Under the pieces are notes generated by a model. The model was given only the letters and a program-made list of their open reading frames with translations. It was not told the origin of the DNA and made no database searches. Positions 1 to 12,292 of a stretch of DNA of 64,000 bases are shown one piece after another (position 1 is the stretch's first letter; the number at the start of each line of letters is the position of its first letter). The position numbers and the translations under genes were made by a program. This DNA comes from Isochrysis galbana (taxonomy: Eukaryota; Haptophyta; Isochrysidales; Isochrysidaceae). Where the stretch lies: positions 1,529,398 through 1,593,397 of the forward strand of contig CM030931.1 in assembly GCA_018136815.1 (NCBI GenBank), read 5' to 3'.

Positions 1-3000
1 CAACGCCGAAGCAACTCAATTCGAGACTCCCAAGTAGCTTCAGAACGAGGATAGCCGCGCCATTTGACGAGATACTTGAATGAAACTCCATCGCCCTTGC
101 GATCGAGTAACTCTTCGACCAAATACTCATCTCCAGCGAGCGGAGACGAATCGGTGACGGTAAAGTACGGACGAAGATTGGAAATGTGAACTTCATCCTT
201 GACTTGACGATTTTCGAGATCGCGTAGACGGTAGCGAGTAGCCGAGATGGCTTCTTCTACTCGGTAAGGACCGGAGTAGAGGTATTGAAGTTTGTTGGCG
301 TGGCCAGGGATTCGACGACAAACTCTGTCTCCTTGTTTGAAGGTAACACCGAGTTTAGACTTTTGAGAGGCGGAGCGCATCGATTCGCGTTGGGCTTCTT
401 GAGTACTTTCGAGGGCGGAACGCCACGACTCGAGAAGCTTCTTATTGAGCTCGGTGGCGTAAATGACGGCATCGGACGGAGGCCTAGATGGAAGCAACTC
501 GAGAACAGGAGCAGGGTCAGCAAGTTGAGCTGGAAGACGAAGCTCCCGACCAAACAAGATAGCCGCGGGTGACTTGGGTACGACGCGACCGGCGGTCGCT
601 CGCATAGACATGAGAAGAAACGGAAGGTGATCGACCCAATGGGCGCCGCCTTCATTGGAGACTCGAGTCATCGTGAGGAGAGTTTGTTGAGCTCTTTCCA
701 CTAGCCCTACGCCTTCGTGGCGATAGGCTTCAGTAGTGCTCAAGTCCGTGCCGGTCGCTTTGAGAATTAGGTCCACTAATCGAGAGCAAAGATTCGAGCC
801 GGCGTCGGTTCGAAGTTGGCGAGGGACTCCATAACGAGATACGATGAGACGCATGAAGACGTCTAGACATTTCGCGGACGAGGGGTTACCGTTGCAAGGC
901 TCAGCTTCAATCCAACGAGAGAGAGAATCGACGAAAACAATCAGCTTGTCAAAACCGGAGCGGCCGGATACGAAATCGTGAGTGGGAGCCATCGAAAGAA
1001 TATCGCAATAGACGACGTCGAAAGGATAGGATCCGATAGAAAGACCGGATGGATGGGCGAGCGGTCGCGGTAACGGTTTGCCAAGAGTGCATTCGTGGCA
1101 CTCTCGAACGTATTCCGATACAGAGGCGGACAAGCCAGGCCAGTACACTCGAGTACGAAGTAGGGTAGACATCCTTGTCGCACCTGGGTGACCAAGGTGG
1201 TCATGGTAGGCGCGGAGGTACGTGTCACGAAGGGACTCCGGAATGTACAAACGAAGAGGAGCCTCTTCCGCTTCTGAGGAGCGGTAGTAGAGTAGGCCAT
1301 CGCGAAGGAGGAATCGGGAACTTTTCTTCGACGACGAGCTAGAGTCAATCGAAGAGGAAGCTTTCGGAAGGATCGACTCGACTTCAGAAAGGATCGAGCT
1401 GGCGAGATCGTCGGTAGAGAGCGCTTGACGTAATTCGTCGGCATGAGGCACGCCCACATCGAGATACGAGGAGGTAATCGACTCCGAAGATTCCGATGCT
1501 TGACGAGCGAGCCTATCGCTTGCTTGTTGGCGGCGAGCGGTGAGGGTGGATGAAGTAACCGCGGCGGCGACTATGTCGTGAATTTCGGAAGAATCGAAAG
1601 AATGGACGTCACTCTCCTCGAGATGGAGAGGATCGTGATCGGGCTCGAGAGCAACTAGGCGGGATAAGCCGTCGGCGTCCCAGTGAGTGACTCCAGGTTT
1701 GTGCACGACGTCGAATCGATATTCGGCTAGCTTCAGGACCCATCGCATGAGGCGCGAGGCTGGACCACCGGTGACTTGATCTTTCATCGTGTGAAGCCAG
1801 CGCAAAGCTGAATGGTCTACGACGAGGGTGAAGTGGCGACCCCAAAGATAAGGCCTCCAATTTCGGATCGATTCTAGCGCTGCTAGAAGTTCGATTTCAG
1901 TGACTGTCCAATGGCGCTCAGCCGGACTCAAGCTACGACCGTAGTATGCAACGACGCGCTCTCTCCCTTCGTCGTCTTTTTGGGCGAGGACGCCGGCGAT
2001 GCCGAGCTTGCTAGCACCGTCGGTTTTAACGAGGAAAGGACGGTCGTCTCGAGGAGGTGCGAGTACGGGTTCTTCACAGATAGCTTGCTTGAGATCTTCG
2101 ATAGCCTGGCGACAGGCTTCTGTTTGCGACTCGACCGGGACATCGCACCCTTTCCGCGTGAGAGCGGTTAACGGCGCTGCACGGATCGCAAAACGGCGTA
2201 TAAAACGGCGGTAGTACGAGCACAGTCCAAGGAAAGAACGGACGGCTTCGATAGAGTTGATTTGGGTAGGGTCGATTTTCGAGACGGCTTCCACTTTCTT
2301 GGGATCCATCCGAAGACCTTCACGCGAAACAACGTGGCCGAGATATTCAGCCGAGGTGGCAAAGAAAACGCATTTCGACATCTTGCAAGTGAGGCCCGCC
2401 CAGATGAGACGTTCCAAGACAAGATCAAGACGGTGTAACATTTGTTGGAATGACGACTCTTCCCTGGCCTGCAGCGAGTCACCTACGCCTGTCGACCAGG
2501 CGCCGACATCATCCAAGTATGGCATACAAATCTCCCATGCCAGCCCACCGAGAACGGCGTCCATGAGGCGGCACATATACGAGGGACCGGATTGAACACC
2601 AAAAGGCAAGTAATTGAACTCGTACTTGCCGCGATGAGTAGTGAACGCGGTGATATGTTTATCGGACTCTTTGATCGGTATACCCCAGAAACCAGATGCC
2701 AGGTCCAGGGTGCAAAGGAATAGAGAATCAAGGTTGCCTTGGCCGGACGACAATCGGTCGATGGCTTCTACCGTGAGGGGAAGAGGGCTGTCCTCTAGAC
2801 GAAGCTTGGAGTTGACGTCGCGATAATCTACGCAGAAACGTACGGAGCCATCCTTCTTAGTGACTAACACGACTCGAGAGGCCCACGACGAATTTGATTT
2901 CCTAATGATGCCCGCGGACTCCATCTTGCAAACTTCGTCCTCTATGATCTTCTCACCCTCTCGTCCAACTCTAGACGGTGCGTGGCGGTGAGCTTCGGCT

Positions 3001-4242
3001 CCAGGGTTGAGCGGTAGCTCTACCTCCATCACGTGAGTGTGATTCGGGTTGGTCGGATCAATTGCGAAAGCAGCGATACGTCGGGCCAGTAGACGACGAA
3101 CTTGTTCACGTTGGGGCATCGAGAGACGGCCCTCGGGGTCGATCTTGGCTGCCTCGAGGAGCTTGCGTTGGTCCTCGTTGAGCGACTCAATCACATCCGG
3201 CGAGTTATTGTCACCGACGCGGTGATAAGTTCCAGCGTGAATCTTGAATCGAACCTGTAGCGAAGCTACAGGATGGAACGACGGAAGGTGTAGTGGTTTG
3301 GGGTCAGTATTGGCCACCGTAACCGCGATGGTGTGGTCGGATTTCGGCCTCTCTACTTGAGGGATGACGAGCGGAGAGCTGTCAATAGTCTCGCGTGTAG
3401 GGAGTCGGTCCACGAGCATGGCGCAGTCTTCGTGTTCTCGAAGAGCTAGCGGAATTCGGACGTGAAACGTCGCCCGATGATAGGCCGGGATCGTGATAGG
3501 TTCATGGGTATATAGGAGGTACTCGGAGCCACAAGACGCCGGCGCTTTGGCGGCAAACTCATCGGCCGTGTTGAAGAGCGGCTCGGAGACTAGCTGGTTG
3601 TCGTTTTCGGCGGCTTGCGGCCCTCGGAAGAAGTCAGTCGTGATTGGGTTCGCGGAGGTCGGACAGACCTGTGCACAAGTCATGCTGATAGGGACCACCG
3701 CTATCGGTGACGTCGAGACGCGAAAGATCGGCGGAGCGTCGGGGCTTGGACTGCCGTCAACCTCAAGAGAAGCCACCGTGGATGGAGCACCGAGTGAGAT
3801 AGAGCCTTCCGCGCTGTCGGAGGCGAGCTGAATCGAAGCGGCGTGCGTAGCTAAGAAGTCGTTCCCGAGCAGCAGCATCGGGTTGCCTTCAATCACCATG
3901 AACGTATGACGAAAGAGAAATCCACCGACGGAGAAAACGATTCGAGCCTTGCCTCGCGTGATAAGAGGTAGGCCGTCCGGACCGTGAAGCGGTGTCACTA
4001 CGGCTTGCGGCAGCCGCTCGACGCATGCGTCGTTGGGTAGGCTGGACAAGAGGGAAGTGGTCACGACCGACGGGCCAGCTCCGGTGTCAGCGAGTGTGCT
4101 GTTGACCGTGAGGGCGGAGTCGGCTAAGATTACTCCTTCTTTGCCGGCAGCCTCGCCGGAGCGGCAGACCATTAGATCTCGAACATATAGACAATGCCTT
4201 GGGTAGGCAGATGGTAGGGTATCCACGACGCTCTCCGGCCGG
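1..4242 (-). CDS. pol: Pol C-terminal part: aspartic protease, reverse transcriptase, RNase H, integrase, chromodomain (partial)
   Basis: One frame is open from about 4240 to the window edge. In order I see: protease motif LADTGAGPSVV (about 4091-4060) with a later LLLGNDFL segment; RT with KKDGSVRFCVDYRDVNSKL near 2850 and catalytic YLDD at about 2520-2510; RNase H with FLVKTDGASKLGIAGVLAQ (about 2040-1985), then TEIELLAALE and VVDHSALRWLH; integrase with an HHCC zinc finger (YHDHLGHPG near 1190, ECHEC near 1105) and D-D-E residues (VVYCDILSM, LRTDAGSNL, EGVGLVERA); and a chromodomain (KYLVKWRGYPRSEATWES, about 90-30). The last aspartate of the usual RNase H/integrase environment and the C-terminus beyond the chromodomain could not be judged because the window ends. 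The protein makes and integrates element cDNA; chromodomains of this class target chromatin by family knowledge. Gene order excludes copia (integrase would precede RT). Confidence 0.93.
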
Positions 4243-4582
4243 CGTATGACGAAAGAGAAATCCACCGACGGAGAAAACGATTCGAGCCTTGCCTCGCGTG
4301 ATAAGAGGTAGGCCGTCCGGACCGTGAAGCGGTGTCACTACGGCTTGCGGCAGCCGCTCGACGCATGCGTCGTTGGGTAGGCTGGACAAGAGGGAAGTGG
4401 TCACGACCGACGGGCCAGCTCCGGTGTCAGCGAGTGTGCTGTTGACCGTGAGGGCGGAGTCGGCTAAGATTACTCCTTCTTTGCCGGCAGCCTCGCCGGA
4501 GCGGCAGACCATTAGATCTCGAACATATAGACAATGCCTTGGGTAGGCAGATGGTAGGGTATCCACGACGCTCTCCGGCCGG
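3903..4582. repeat. 340-bp tandem duplication in the protease region (probable unmerged contig overlap)
   Basis: The segment starting CGTATGACGAAAGAGAAATC at 3903 is repeated at 4243. Each copy is 340 bp and ends in CTCTCCGGCCGG; I saw no differences on reading. Because 340 is not a multiple of three, the duplication shifts the pol frame between the two copies of the DTGA protease motif. The same start sequence recurs at 8186, immediately after the N run. All three starts coincide exactly, which points to a contig end joined without merging. Confidence 0.85.
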
Positions 4583-7500
4583 TGCGCGGTCACGTGTGCA
4601 ATGGTGTCGGACAGGGACGGGGTTGGTCGCCAGCGTCGTTGCTCGGGTGAATTCGTCGTCAAACTGGTCGTCGTCTCTTCGGGTACTCCGACTGCCGCTA
4701 TCGTGGCAGAGGGCCTAGAGGGGTCGTCCTCGTTGGTAGCGGTACAGGGTGATAGCTTGGGACTAGTGTAGCCCAGGCCTCTCTTGTCGGTGGGGTGCCT
4801 CGGGTGGTCGGACATCTTTTCCCAATCTTTCTCGAGACGGGCTTGGGCTTCTGTCTTGGGTCTTCGAACTAATGAGGCTAGCTCTTCGGCGCGGATGCCT
4901 TTGGCTTCCACAAACTCGATTGGCGCTCGGACGGCAGCGGTAAGGTCGGATTCCTCGTCGGCGCCTCGTCCGGCTAGAGCTTGCGCTCTTATTTCGTCAG
5001 CGGTTTCGAGCGTGACGTTGGACCATTTCTGGTCCCCGTTCACTCCGAATGATTGCCATTGTTGGCGCCGCTTCCGGAGAGTCGTCGGCGTCGTCGGACG
5101 CGGCGAGCTCGCGCGTGCCGGAGGCGGGGCGGTCCATGGAGAGAATGGGTCGTGGAGTGTAGACTCGGAGGCGTGGAGTGGCGTGTCGTTGTCGTTGTTA
5201 TCGTGGGTTTCTTTTTGGTCTTCGTGGTTGTCTGACTCGGGAGTAGCTGGACGGGAAACAACGGGGTCGGAAGAAACTTCACTCGTTTCCCTCCCCCTCT
5301 CATAACGATGAAGAGCCGACCACGGCTCGTAGGCGGTAGCCTCGGTCGAGCTAAGTGAAGGCCGGTCCAATAGGCTGCACCGCGCGCAAGCGAGTAGCTC
5401 TAACGCGGACAATTTCTTCGTCGACGTCTGGTCTCGCTGTTGGCTCAAATGTCGAAGAAGAACCGGCATCCAATGGATCGCCATCGCTCCAGCTACACCG
5501 ACGTAGGTGCGGCTGCGAAGAGCGCCACGGTGCGGTGAAGGAGAGAGGTTAGCCATGGCCGACTCACGGCCATCCACGACGCAAGTTGGCTGGAGGGGCG
5601 GCAGCCCTTTGGTGAGGTACAACCCGGTGGCTTTCTGGTGTCCAGTGCCGTGCTCCCAGGGTTGGACGAATTGGGTCGGGGTCAACCCCCCGACTAAACG
5701 GCGAGCTTCCGCATGCATCCGAGGGTTCTCGACCGCTACAAACGGAGCAGTGGCGGAGGCCATTGACTTGAAGACGCGAGCGGCCGACTCAAGAGCGGCA
5801 CGACGTCCGGGTTCTTGGGAGAGCCATTGACTGCTGACAGCGGAGAGGTACGTGCAGGGCGGGTGGGCGATGACTAGGTCCCAACCTAGGTTTTGGACAT
5901 GAAGCGCGTCGCCTTGGAAGTGGGGCACGTAATCGATCTCGGAAGGATACAAATCGCACGTAGCTACATCAGCACCGGCGAGTAGGAACATGGAGGAGAC
6001 GACGCCGCTCGTCTCGCCAACGACGAGAACGCGTGGTGCGTGACAGCCAGACGTCAGCCCGTCTTGGACTCGTTGATTCATCTTCGTGAGCTCAGCGCAA
6101 AGCTCATCGAAGTGCTTGGGTAGCGCGGCGGCAGGCGAGGCTAGGGTGCCATTGCGAGGCCGGCGAAGCTCTTGGGCTGCCTCCGTGAGGTGCCGAGGTA
6201 ATACCACCGCAGAGCCGCTCGCTCGTGCACGAAGAGAGGCGAGAGCGTGGAGAGCGGGTGACGGGGTATCATCACGGGTGCCGACATCGGAGTTGTTTTG
6301 AGAGGAATCGAAGGACTGGATCGCGGACGCATTGATCGCTGCCACGCGCATGATGGTGGTGGCAGTGGTATCGAGAGGCAGGCAGTGCTCGGAGGCGGCG
6401 ACCGGTGGCCGCAGCGACGTAGGACGAATGGAAGAAGACTCGGATATCGACGACGTAGAGACGGGCTCGGAGGACGGGATGGACGAAGAAACTCGGAGAA
6501 GTGGGGTGTCGGACGGCGGCGACGGACGCCGCGGCCGCGAGACCACCGGTGAGAGACATGAAGGACATGGCTCAGGGACTCGGTTGGGCTGGCTCAATGG
6601 GCGTAGAAGCTCGGTTTGGGAGGCCGCCGTTCCTCGACGTGCAGAGGAGTTGTGGTCACTCTCCATGGTCACGTCGGAAGAGGAAACAGGCCAGGGATCG
6701 ACGTCGTTGCATTCTGTCGTCGGCGGGGTCGGCGCCGGCGAAAGAAGGGACGTGGCTGTCGTAGAAGCCGGCTGCGGGGAAGGCTGGGGCCAGGGTGGTG
6801 GCTCTGCGGCAGCGGCTGGCGTGGGTAGTGGCCGAAGAGGTTCTGCAATGCGAAGCATTCTTCGGAGGACTTGGCTCGGGCTAGCGGGTGGATGGACCGC
6901 TGAAATTACGGTGGATTCAGACTCGAATTCGGAAGACTCGGCGACTTGAGAGGGGCTAGGAGACGGCTGTTCAAGCTCCTCCAGGGCTCTCGGTTGATGG
7001 GGTGGCGTGGGAACGCCGGTGGTCGACCGCGGACTCCGCGGTGACGTTAATTTGTACTCGGACTCGGACTCGTCGTTTCTGGCGTGCTGGACGCCAATAA
7101 CAGGGCTAACTTTCGAAATGGGAACGGACGGGGCCGGCTCAAAGGTGAAGCCCCCTGGCGTCGCAACCGTCGGTGAGGACGAAGCTGAAGCTTGTGATGA
7201 CAATAGGGGCACGGTGGCCAGCACCGGTTGGCTCGGTGCGGCCGAAATCTCGGACTCGGTGACGGGCTTGATTACGCGGGCTCGGGATGCACTGTCTTGT
7301 GCGATTGGACTCGGACTCGGAACGGAAACGGAAGGGATCGGCTCGGCGGCGTGCAGCCTGCTGGAGTGGCAGGCCGGCTGCGGCGAGACTCGGAACGGTG
7401 GCTCGGACAAGGACACAGTGGCTGTCGTCGAGGGCTTCGGCGTCAGCTTGTGTTTGGACTCGATACGCGGTGGCTCGTGAAACGGGGCTCGGTTGTGGTT

Positions 7501-8085
7501 GGAATTCTGGAAGTGACCGGAGATTCCAAATGACTCAGACTCGGGGCGGGGAGGACCGAAGGTGAACACTCCCGCGGAAGGAGTGGTCGTCGGAGGCTCA
7601 GTGAGTGGCTGGAGCTCCGTTAATCCTGCGGTCGACCGCGTGGTAGGACTCGGTGACGTTGTAAACTCGGACTCGGACTCGGACTCGGACTCGGATGGCT
7701 CAGAACGGGGTTTGCTCAAAACAGGCTTGGACTCGGACTCGAAAGAAAGTGGGGAAGAACCGGAGAACTGCGCCTCCATCGTCGTAGTAATGGAGACTGG
7801 TGATACCGGTGATGACTGGACTGGGCTCAGACTCGTAGATGGGCTCGCGGTGGCGTAAGACGAAGAGGGTAATTCTGAACGTGACTTGGACTCGGACTCG
7901 TACTCGGGAGACGTTTTGTGGCTCGGACATGCGAAATTTGATTTGAAGGATTGAAGGTTGGATTGGGGCTGCGGCGGCTGGATTTTCGCAGACCGTGAGG
8001 TCTTGGACTGGGGATGCTTGAGGAGTGGCGGGGGTAGCGGTTGAGCGGCTTGAGTTGATAGAAGAGGCGTGACGGTTGACTTGGT
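4243..8085 (-). CDS. Pol N-terminal part with phage-type cytosine-C5 DNA methyltransferase domain and protease start (first assembly copy)
   Basis: From the gap edge downward this frame encodes a long Ser/Pro/Glu/Thr-rich segment (8085 to about 6100) with an SESESES run at 7695-7670. A compact methyltransferase domain follows at about 6055-5440, then a charged linker and a protease start. Methyltransferase motifs seen: motif I VLVVGETSG (about 6040-6015) and CDLYPSE; GDALHVQNLGWDLVIAHPPC with motif IV Pro-Cys (5862-5854); motif VI VENPRMH (5735-5711); and RSRTYVGV (about 5520-5500). Catalytic Cys and the ENP motif are both present. The layout matches small cytosine methyltransferases of bacteriophages, not host DNMT1/DNMT3 enzymes. 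The likely activity is methylation of cytosine in DNA, perhaps element cDNA; this is inferred. The frame breaks near 4243, where a duplicated 340-bp segment shifts it by one base. Confidence 0.85.
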
Positions 8086-8185
8086 NNNNNNNNNNNNNNN
8101 NNNNNNNNNNNNNNNNNNNNNNNNNNNNNNNNNNNNNNNNNNNNNNNNNNNNNNNNNNNNNNNNNNNNNNNNNNNNNNNNNNNNN
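8086..8185. other. Assembly gap: 100 N
   Basis: Exactly 100 consecutive N, the conventional placeholder for a gap of unknown size. Left flank ends ...GTTGACTTGGT; the same sequence occurs at about 12018-12029, where it continues without a gap. Right flank starts with the contig start also seen at 4243. Confidence 0.99.
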
Positions 8186-11100
8186 CGTATGACGAAAGAG
8201 AAATCCACCGACGGAGAAAACGATTCGAGCCTTGCCTCGCGTGATAAGAGGTAGGCCGTCCGGCCATGAGCGGTGTCACTACGGCTTGCGGCAGCCGCTC
8301 GACGCATGCGTCGTTGGGTAGGCTGGACAAGAGGGAAGTGGTCACGACCGACGGGCCAGCTCCGGTGTCAGCGAGTGTGCTGTTGACCGTGAGGGCGAGT
8401 CGGCTAAGATTACTCCTTCTTTGCCGGCAGCCTCGCCGGAGCGGCAGACCATTAGATCTCGAACATATAGACAATGCCTTGGGTAGGCAGATGGTTAGGG
8501 TATCCACGACGCTCTCCGGCCGGTGCGCGGTCACGTGTGGCAATGGTGTCGGACCAGGGACGGGGTTGGTCGGCCAGCGTCGTTGCTCGGGTGAATTCGT
8601 CGTCAAACTGGTCGTCGTCTCTTCGGGTACTCCGACTGCCGCTATCGTGGCAGAGGGCCTAGAGGGGTCGTCCTCGTTGGTAGCGGTACAGGGTGATAGC
8701 TTGGGACTAGTGTAGCCCAGGCCTCTCTTGTCGGTGGGGTGCCTCGGGTGGTCGGACATCTTTTCCCAATCTTTCTCGAGACGGGCTTGGGCTTCTGTCT
8801 TGGGTCTTCGAACTAATGAGGCTAGCTCTTCGGCGCGGATGCCTTTGGCTTCCACAAACTCGATTGGCGCTCGGACGGCAGCGGTAAGGTCGGATTCCTC
8901 GTCGGCGCCTCGTCCGGCTAGAGCTTGCGCTCTTATTTCGTCAGCGGTTTCGAGCGTGACGTTGGACCATTTCTGGTCCCCGTTCACTCCGAATGATTGC
9001 CATTGTTGGCGCCGCTTCCGGAGAGTCGTCGGCGTCGTCGGACGCGGCGAGCTCGCGCGTGCCGGAGGCGGGGCGGTCCATGGAGAGAATGGGTCGTGGA
9101 GTGTAGACTCGAGGCGTGGAGTGGCGTGTCGTTGTCGTTGTTATCGTGGGTTTCTTTTTGGTCTTCGTGGTTGTCTGACTCGGGAGTAGCTGGACGGGAA
9201 ACAACGGGGTCGGAAGAAACTTCACTCGTTTCCCTCCCCCTCTCATAACGATGAAGAGCCGACCACGGCTCGTAGGCGGTAGCCTCGGTCGAGCTAAGTG
9301 AAGGCCGGTCCAATAGGCTGCACCGCGCGCAAGCGAGTAGCTCTAACGCGGACAATTTCTTCGTCGACGTCTGGTCTCGCTGTTGGCTCAAATGTCGAAG
9401 AAGAACCGGCATCCAATGGATCGCCATCGCTCCAGCTACACCGACGTAGGTGCGGCTGCGAAGAGCGCCACGGTGCGGTGAAGGAGAGAGGTTAGCCATG
9501 GCCGACTCACGGCCATCCACGACGCAAGTTGGCTGGAGGGGCGGCAGCCCTTTGGTGAGGTACAACCCGGTGGCTTTCTGGTGTCCAGTGCCGTGCTCCC
9601 AGGGTTGGACGAATTGGGTCGGGGTCAACCCCCCGACTAAACGGCGAGCTTCCGCATGCATCCGAGGGTTCTCGACCGCTACAAACGGAGCAGTGGCGGA
9701 GGCCATTGACTTGAAGACGCGAGCGGCCGACTCAAGAGCGGCACGACGTCCGGGTTCTTGGGAGAGCCATTGACTGCTGACAGCGGAGAGGTACGTGCAG
9801 GGCGGGTGGGCGATGACTAGGTCCCAACCTAGGTTTTGGACATGAAGCGCGTCGCCTTGGAAGTGGGGCACGTAATCGATCTCGGAAGGATACAAATCGC
9901 ACGTAGCTACATCAGCACCGGCGAGTAGGAACATGGAGGAGACGACGCCGCTCGTCTCGCCAACGACGAGAACGCGTGGTGCGTGACAGCCAGACGTCAG
10001 CCCGTCTTGGACTCGTTGATTCATCTTCGTGAGCTCAGCGCAAAGCTCATCGAAGTGCTTGGGTAGCGCGGCGGCAGGCGAGGCTAGGGTGCCATTGCGA
10101 GGCCGGCGAAGCTCTTGGGCTGCCTCCGTGAGGTGCCGAGGTAATACCACCGCAGAGCCGCTCGCTCGTGCACGAAGAGAGGCGAGAGCGTGGAGAGCGG
10201 GTGACGGGGTATCATCACGGGTGCCGACATCGGAGTTGTTTTGAGAGGAATCGAAGGACTGGATCGCGGACGCATTGATCGCTGCCACGCGCATGATGGT
10301 GGTGGCAGTGGTATCGAGAGGCAGGCAGTGCTCGGAGGCGGCGACCGGTGGCCGCAGCGACGTAGGACGAATGGAAGAAGACTCGGATATCGACGACGTA
10401 GAGACGGGCTCGGAGGACGGGATGGACGAAGAAACTCGGAGAAGTGGGGTGTCGGACGGCGGCGACGGACGCCGCGGCCGCGAGACCACCGGTGAGAGAC
10501 ATGAAGGACATGGCTCAGGGACTCGGTTGGGCTGGCTCAATGGGCGTAGAAGCTCGGTTTGGGAGGCCGCCGTTCCTCGACGTGCAGAGGAGTTGTGGTC
10601 ACTCTCCATGGTCACGTCGGAAGAGGAAACAGGCCAGGGATCGACGTCGTTGCATTCTGTCGTCGGCGGGGTCGGCGCCGGCGAAAGAAGGGACGTGGCT
10701 GTCGTAGAAGCCGGCTGCGGGGAAGGCTGGGGCCAGGGTGGTGGCTCTGCGGCAGCGGCTGGCGTGGGTAGTGGCCGAAGAGGTTCTGCAATGCGAAGCA
10801 TTCTTCGGAGGACTTGGCTCGGGCTAGCGGGTGGATGGACCGCTGAAATTACGGTGGATTCAGACTCGAATTCGGAAGACTCGGCGACTTGAGAGGGGCT
10901 AGGAGACGGCTGTTCAAGCTCCTCCAGGGCTCTCGGTTGATGGGGTGGCGTGGGAACGCCGGTGGTCGACCGCGGACTCCGCGGTGACGTTAATTTGTAC
11001 TCGGACTCGGACTCGTCGTTTCTGGCGTGCTGGACGCCAATAACAGGGCTAACTTTCGAAATGGGAACGGACGGGGCCGGCTCAAAGGTGAAGCCCCCTG

Positions 11101-12292
11101 GCGTCGCAACCGTCGGTGAGGACGAAGCTGAAGCTTGTGATGACAATAGGGGCACGGTGGCCAGCACCGGTTGGCTCGGTGCGGCCGAAATCTCGGACTC
11201 GGTGACGGGCTTGATTACGCGGGCTCGGGATGCACTGTCTTGTGCGATTGGACTCGGACTCGGAACGGAAACGGAAGGGATCGGCTCGGCGGCGTGCAGC
11301 CTGCTGGAGTGGCAGGCCGGCTGCGGCGAGACTCGGAACGGTGGCTCGGACAAGGACACAGTGGCTGTCGTCGAGGGCTTCGGCGTCAGCTTGTGTTTGG
11401 ACTCGATACGCGGTGGCTCGTGAAACGGGGCTCGGTTGTGGTTGGAATTCTGGAAGTGACCGGAGATTCCAAATGACTCAGACTCGGGGCGGGGAGGACC
11501 GAAGGTGAACACTCCCGCGGAAGGAGTGGTCGTCGGAGGCTCAGTGAGTGGCTGGAGCTCCGTTAATCCTGCGGTCGACCGCGTGGTAGGACTCGGTGAC
11601 GTTGTAAACTCGGACTCGGACTCGGACTCGGACTCGGATGGCTCAGAACGGGGTTTGCTCAAAACAGGCTTGGACTCGGACTCGAAAGAAAGTGGGGAAG
11701 AACCGGAGAACTGCGCCTCCATCGTCGTAGTAATGGAGACTGGTGATACCGGTGATGACTGGACTGGGCTCAGACTCGTAGATGGGCTCGCGGTGGCGTA
11801 AGACGAAGAGGGTAATTCTGAACGTGACTTGGACTCGGACTCGTACTCGGGAGACGTTTTGTGGCTCGGACATGCGAAATTTGATTTGAAGGATTGAAGG
11901 TTGGATTGGGCCTGCGGCGGCTGGATTTTCGCAGACCGTGAGGTCTTGGACTGGGGATGCTTGAGGAGTGGCGGGGGGTAGCGGTTGAGCGGCTTGAGTT
12001 GATAGAGAGGCGGTGACGGTTGACTTGGTTTTGAGGACTCGTGCGTGATATCGAGAATCAGGATGGAATCATCGGCATTGGGAGAAATAGGGGCAATCGG
12101 CGAGGAGGCAGGAGAAAGAGGGGGATGGAGGTGGCAGGGCTTGTCTGGAACTTGGGGAATCTTGGGGTACCGGTTGGAGGCCGTAGAAGTACTCGGCCGT
12201 AGCGTAATACGATCTTTTGGTGGGTGGCGTTCAGGCCCACTACCCTGGACTGGTAGCGGGGTAACAGCGCGGACGTGGGCCCCGCCGGCGAC
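8186..12292 (-). CDS. Pol N-terminal part continuous with gag: linker and phage-type C5 methyltransferase (second assembly copy)
   Basis: Starting just after the TAG that ends gag (12295-12293), the same frame stays open through a Ser/Pro/Glu-rich linker (about 12290-10060) and the methyltransferase domain (about 9998-9383). Motif IV Pro-Cys is near 9800 and VENPRMH near 9665. I checked 12293-11722 triplet by triplet and found no other stop. There is no ATG between 12292 and 11722, so expression would need read-through of the gag stop or gag-pol processing, not independent initiation. A 1-nt deletion near 9110, relative to the first copy, shifts the frame and truncates the product about 40 codons later. 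I regard that as a sequencing error. Further right-to-left content (8986-8186) repeats the protease-proximal segment with several indels. Confidence 0.8.

Larger units (their letters stand above)
4243..12029. repeat. 3.84-kb direct duplication on either side of the N gap (4243-8085 and 8186-12029)
   Basis: Offset is about 3943 bp. The two copies encode the same linker and methyltransferase almost letter for letter. Differences are single-base indels clustered near the ends of the second copy, for example around 8263, 8394, 8494, 8540, 9110 and 12003. They look like uncorrected sequencing errors at a contig end, so this is probably one genomic segment represented twice and not a biological duplication. 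Confidence 0.85.

Noticed and set aside
6332-6949. Plus-strand open frames of 100-200 residues through 5-12 kb
   Set aside because: They are antisense shadows of the Ser/Pro/Glu-rich pol linker; low-complexity composition with no domain.
4243-12029. Two methyltransferase genes in tandem in one element
   Set aside because: Near-identity, coincident starts and the 100-N gap argue for one segment assembled twice.
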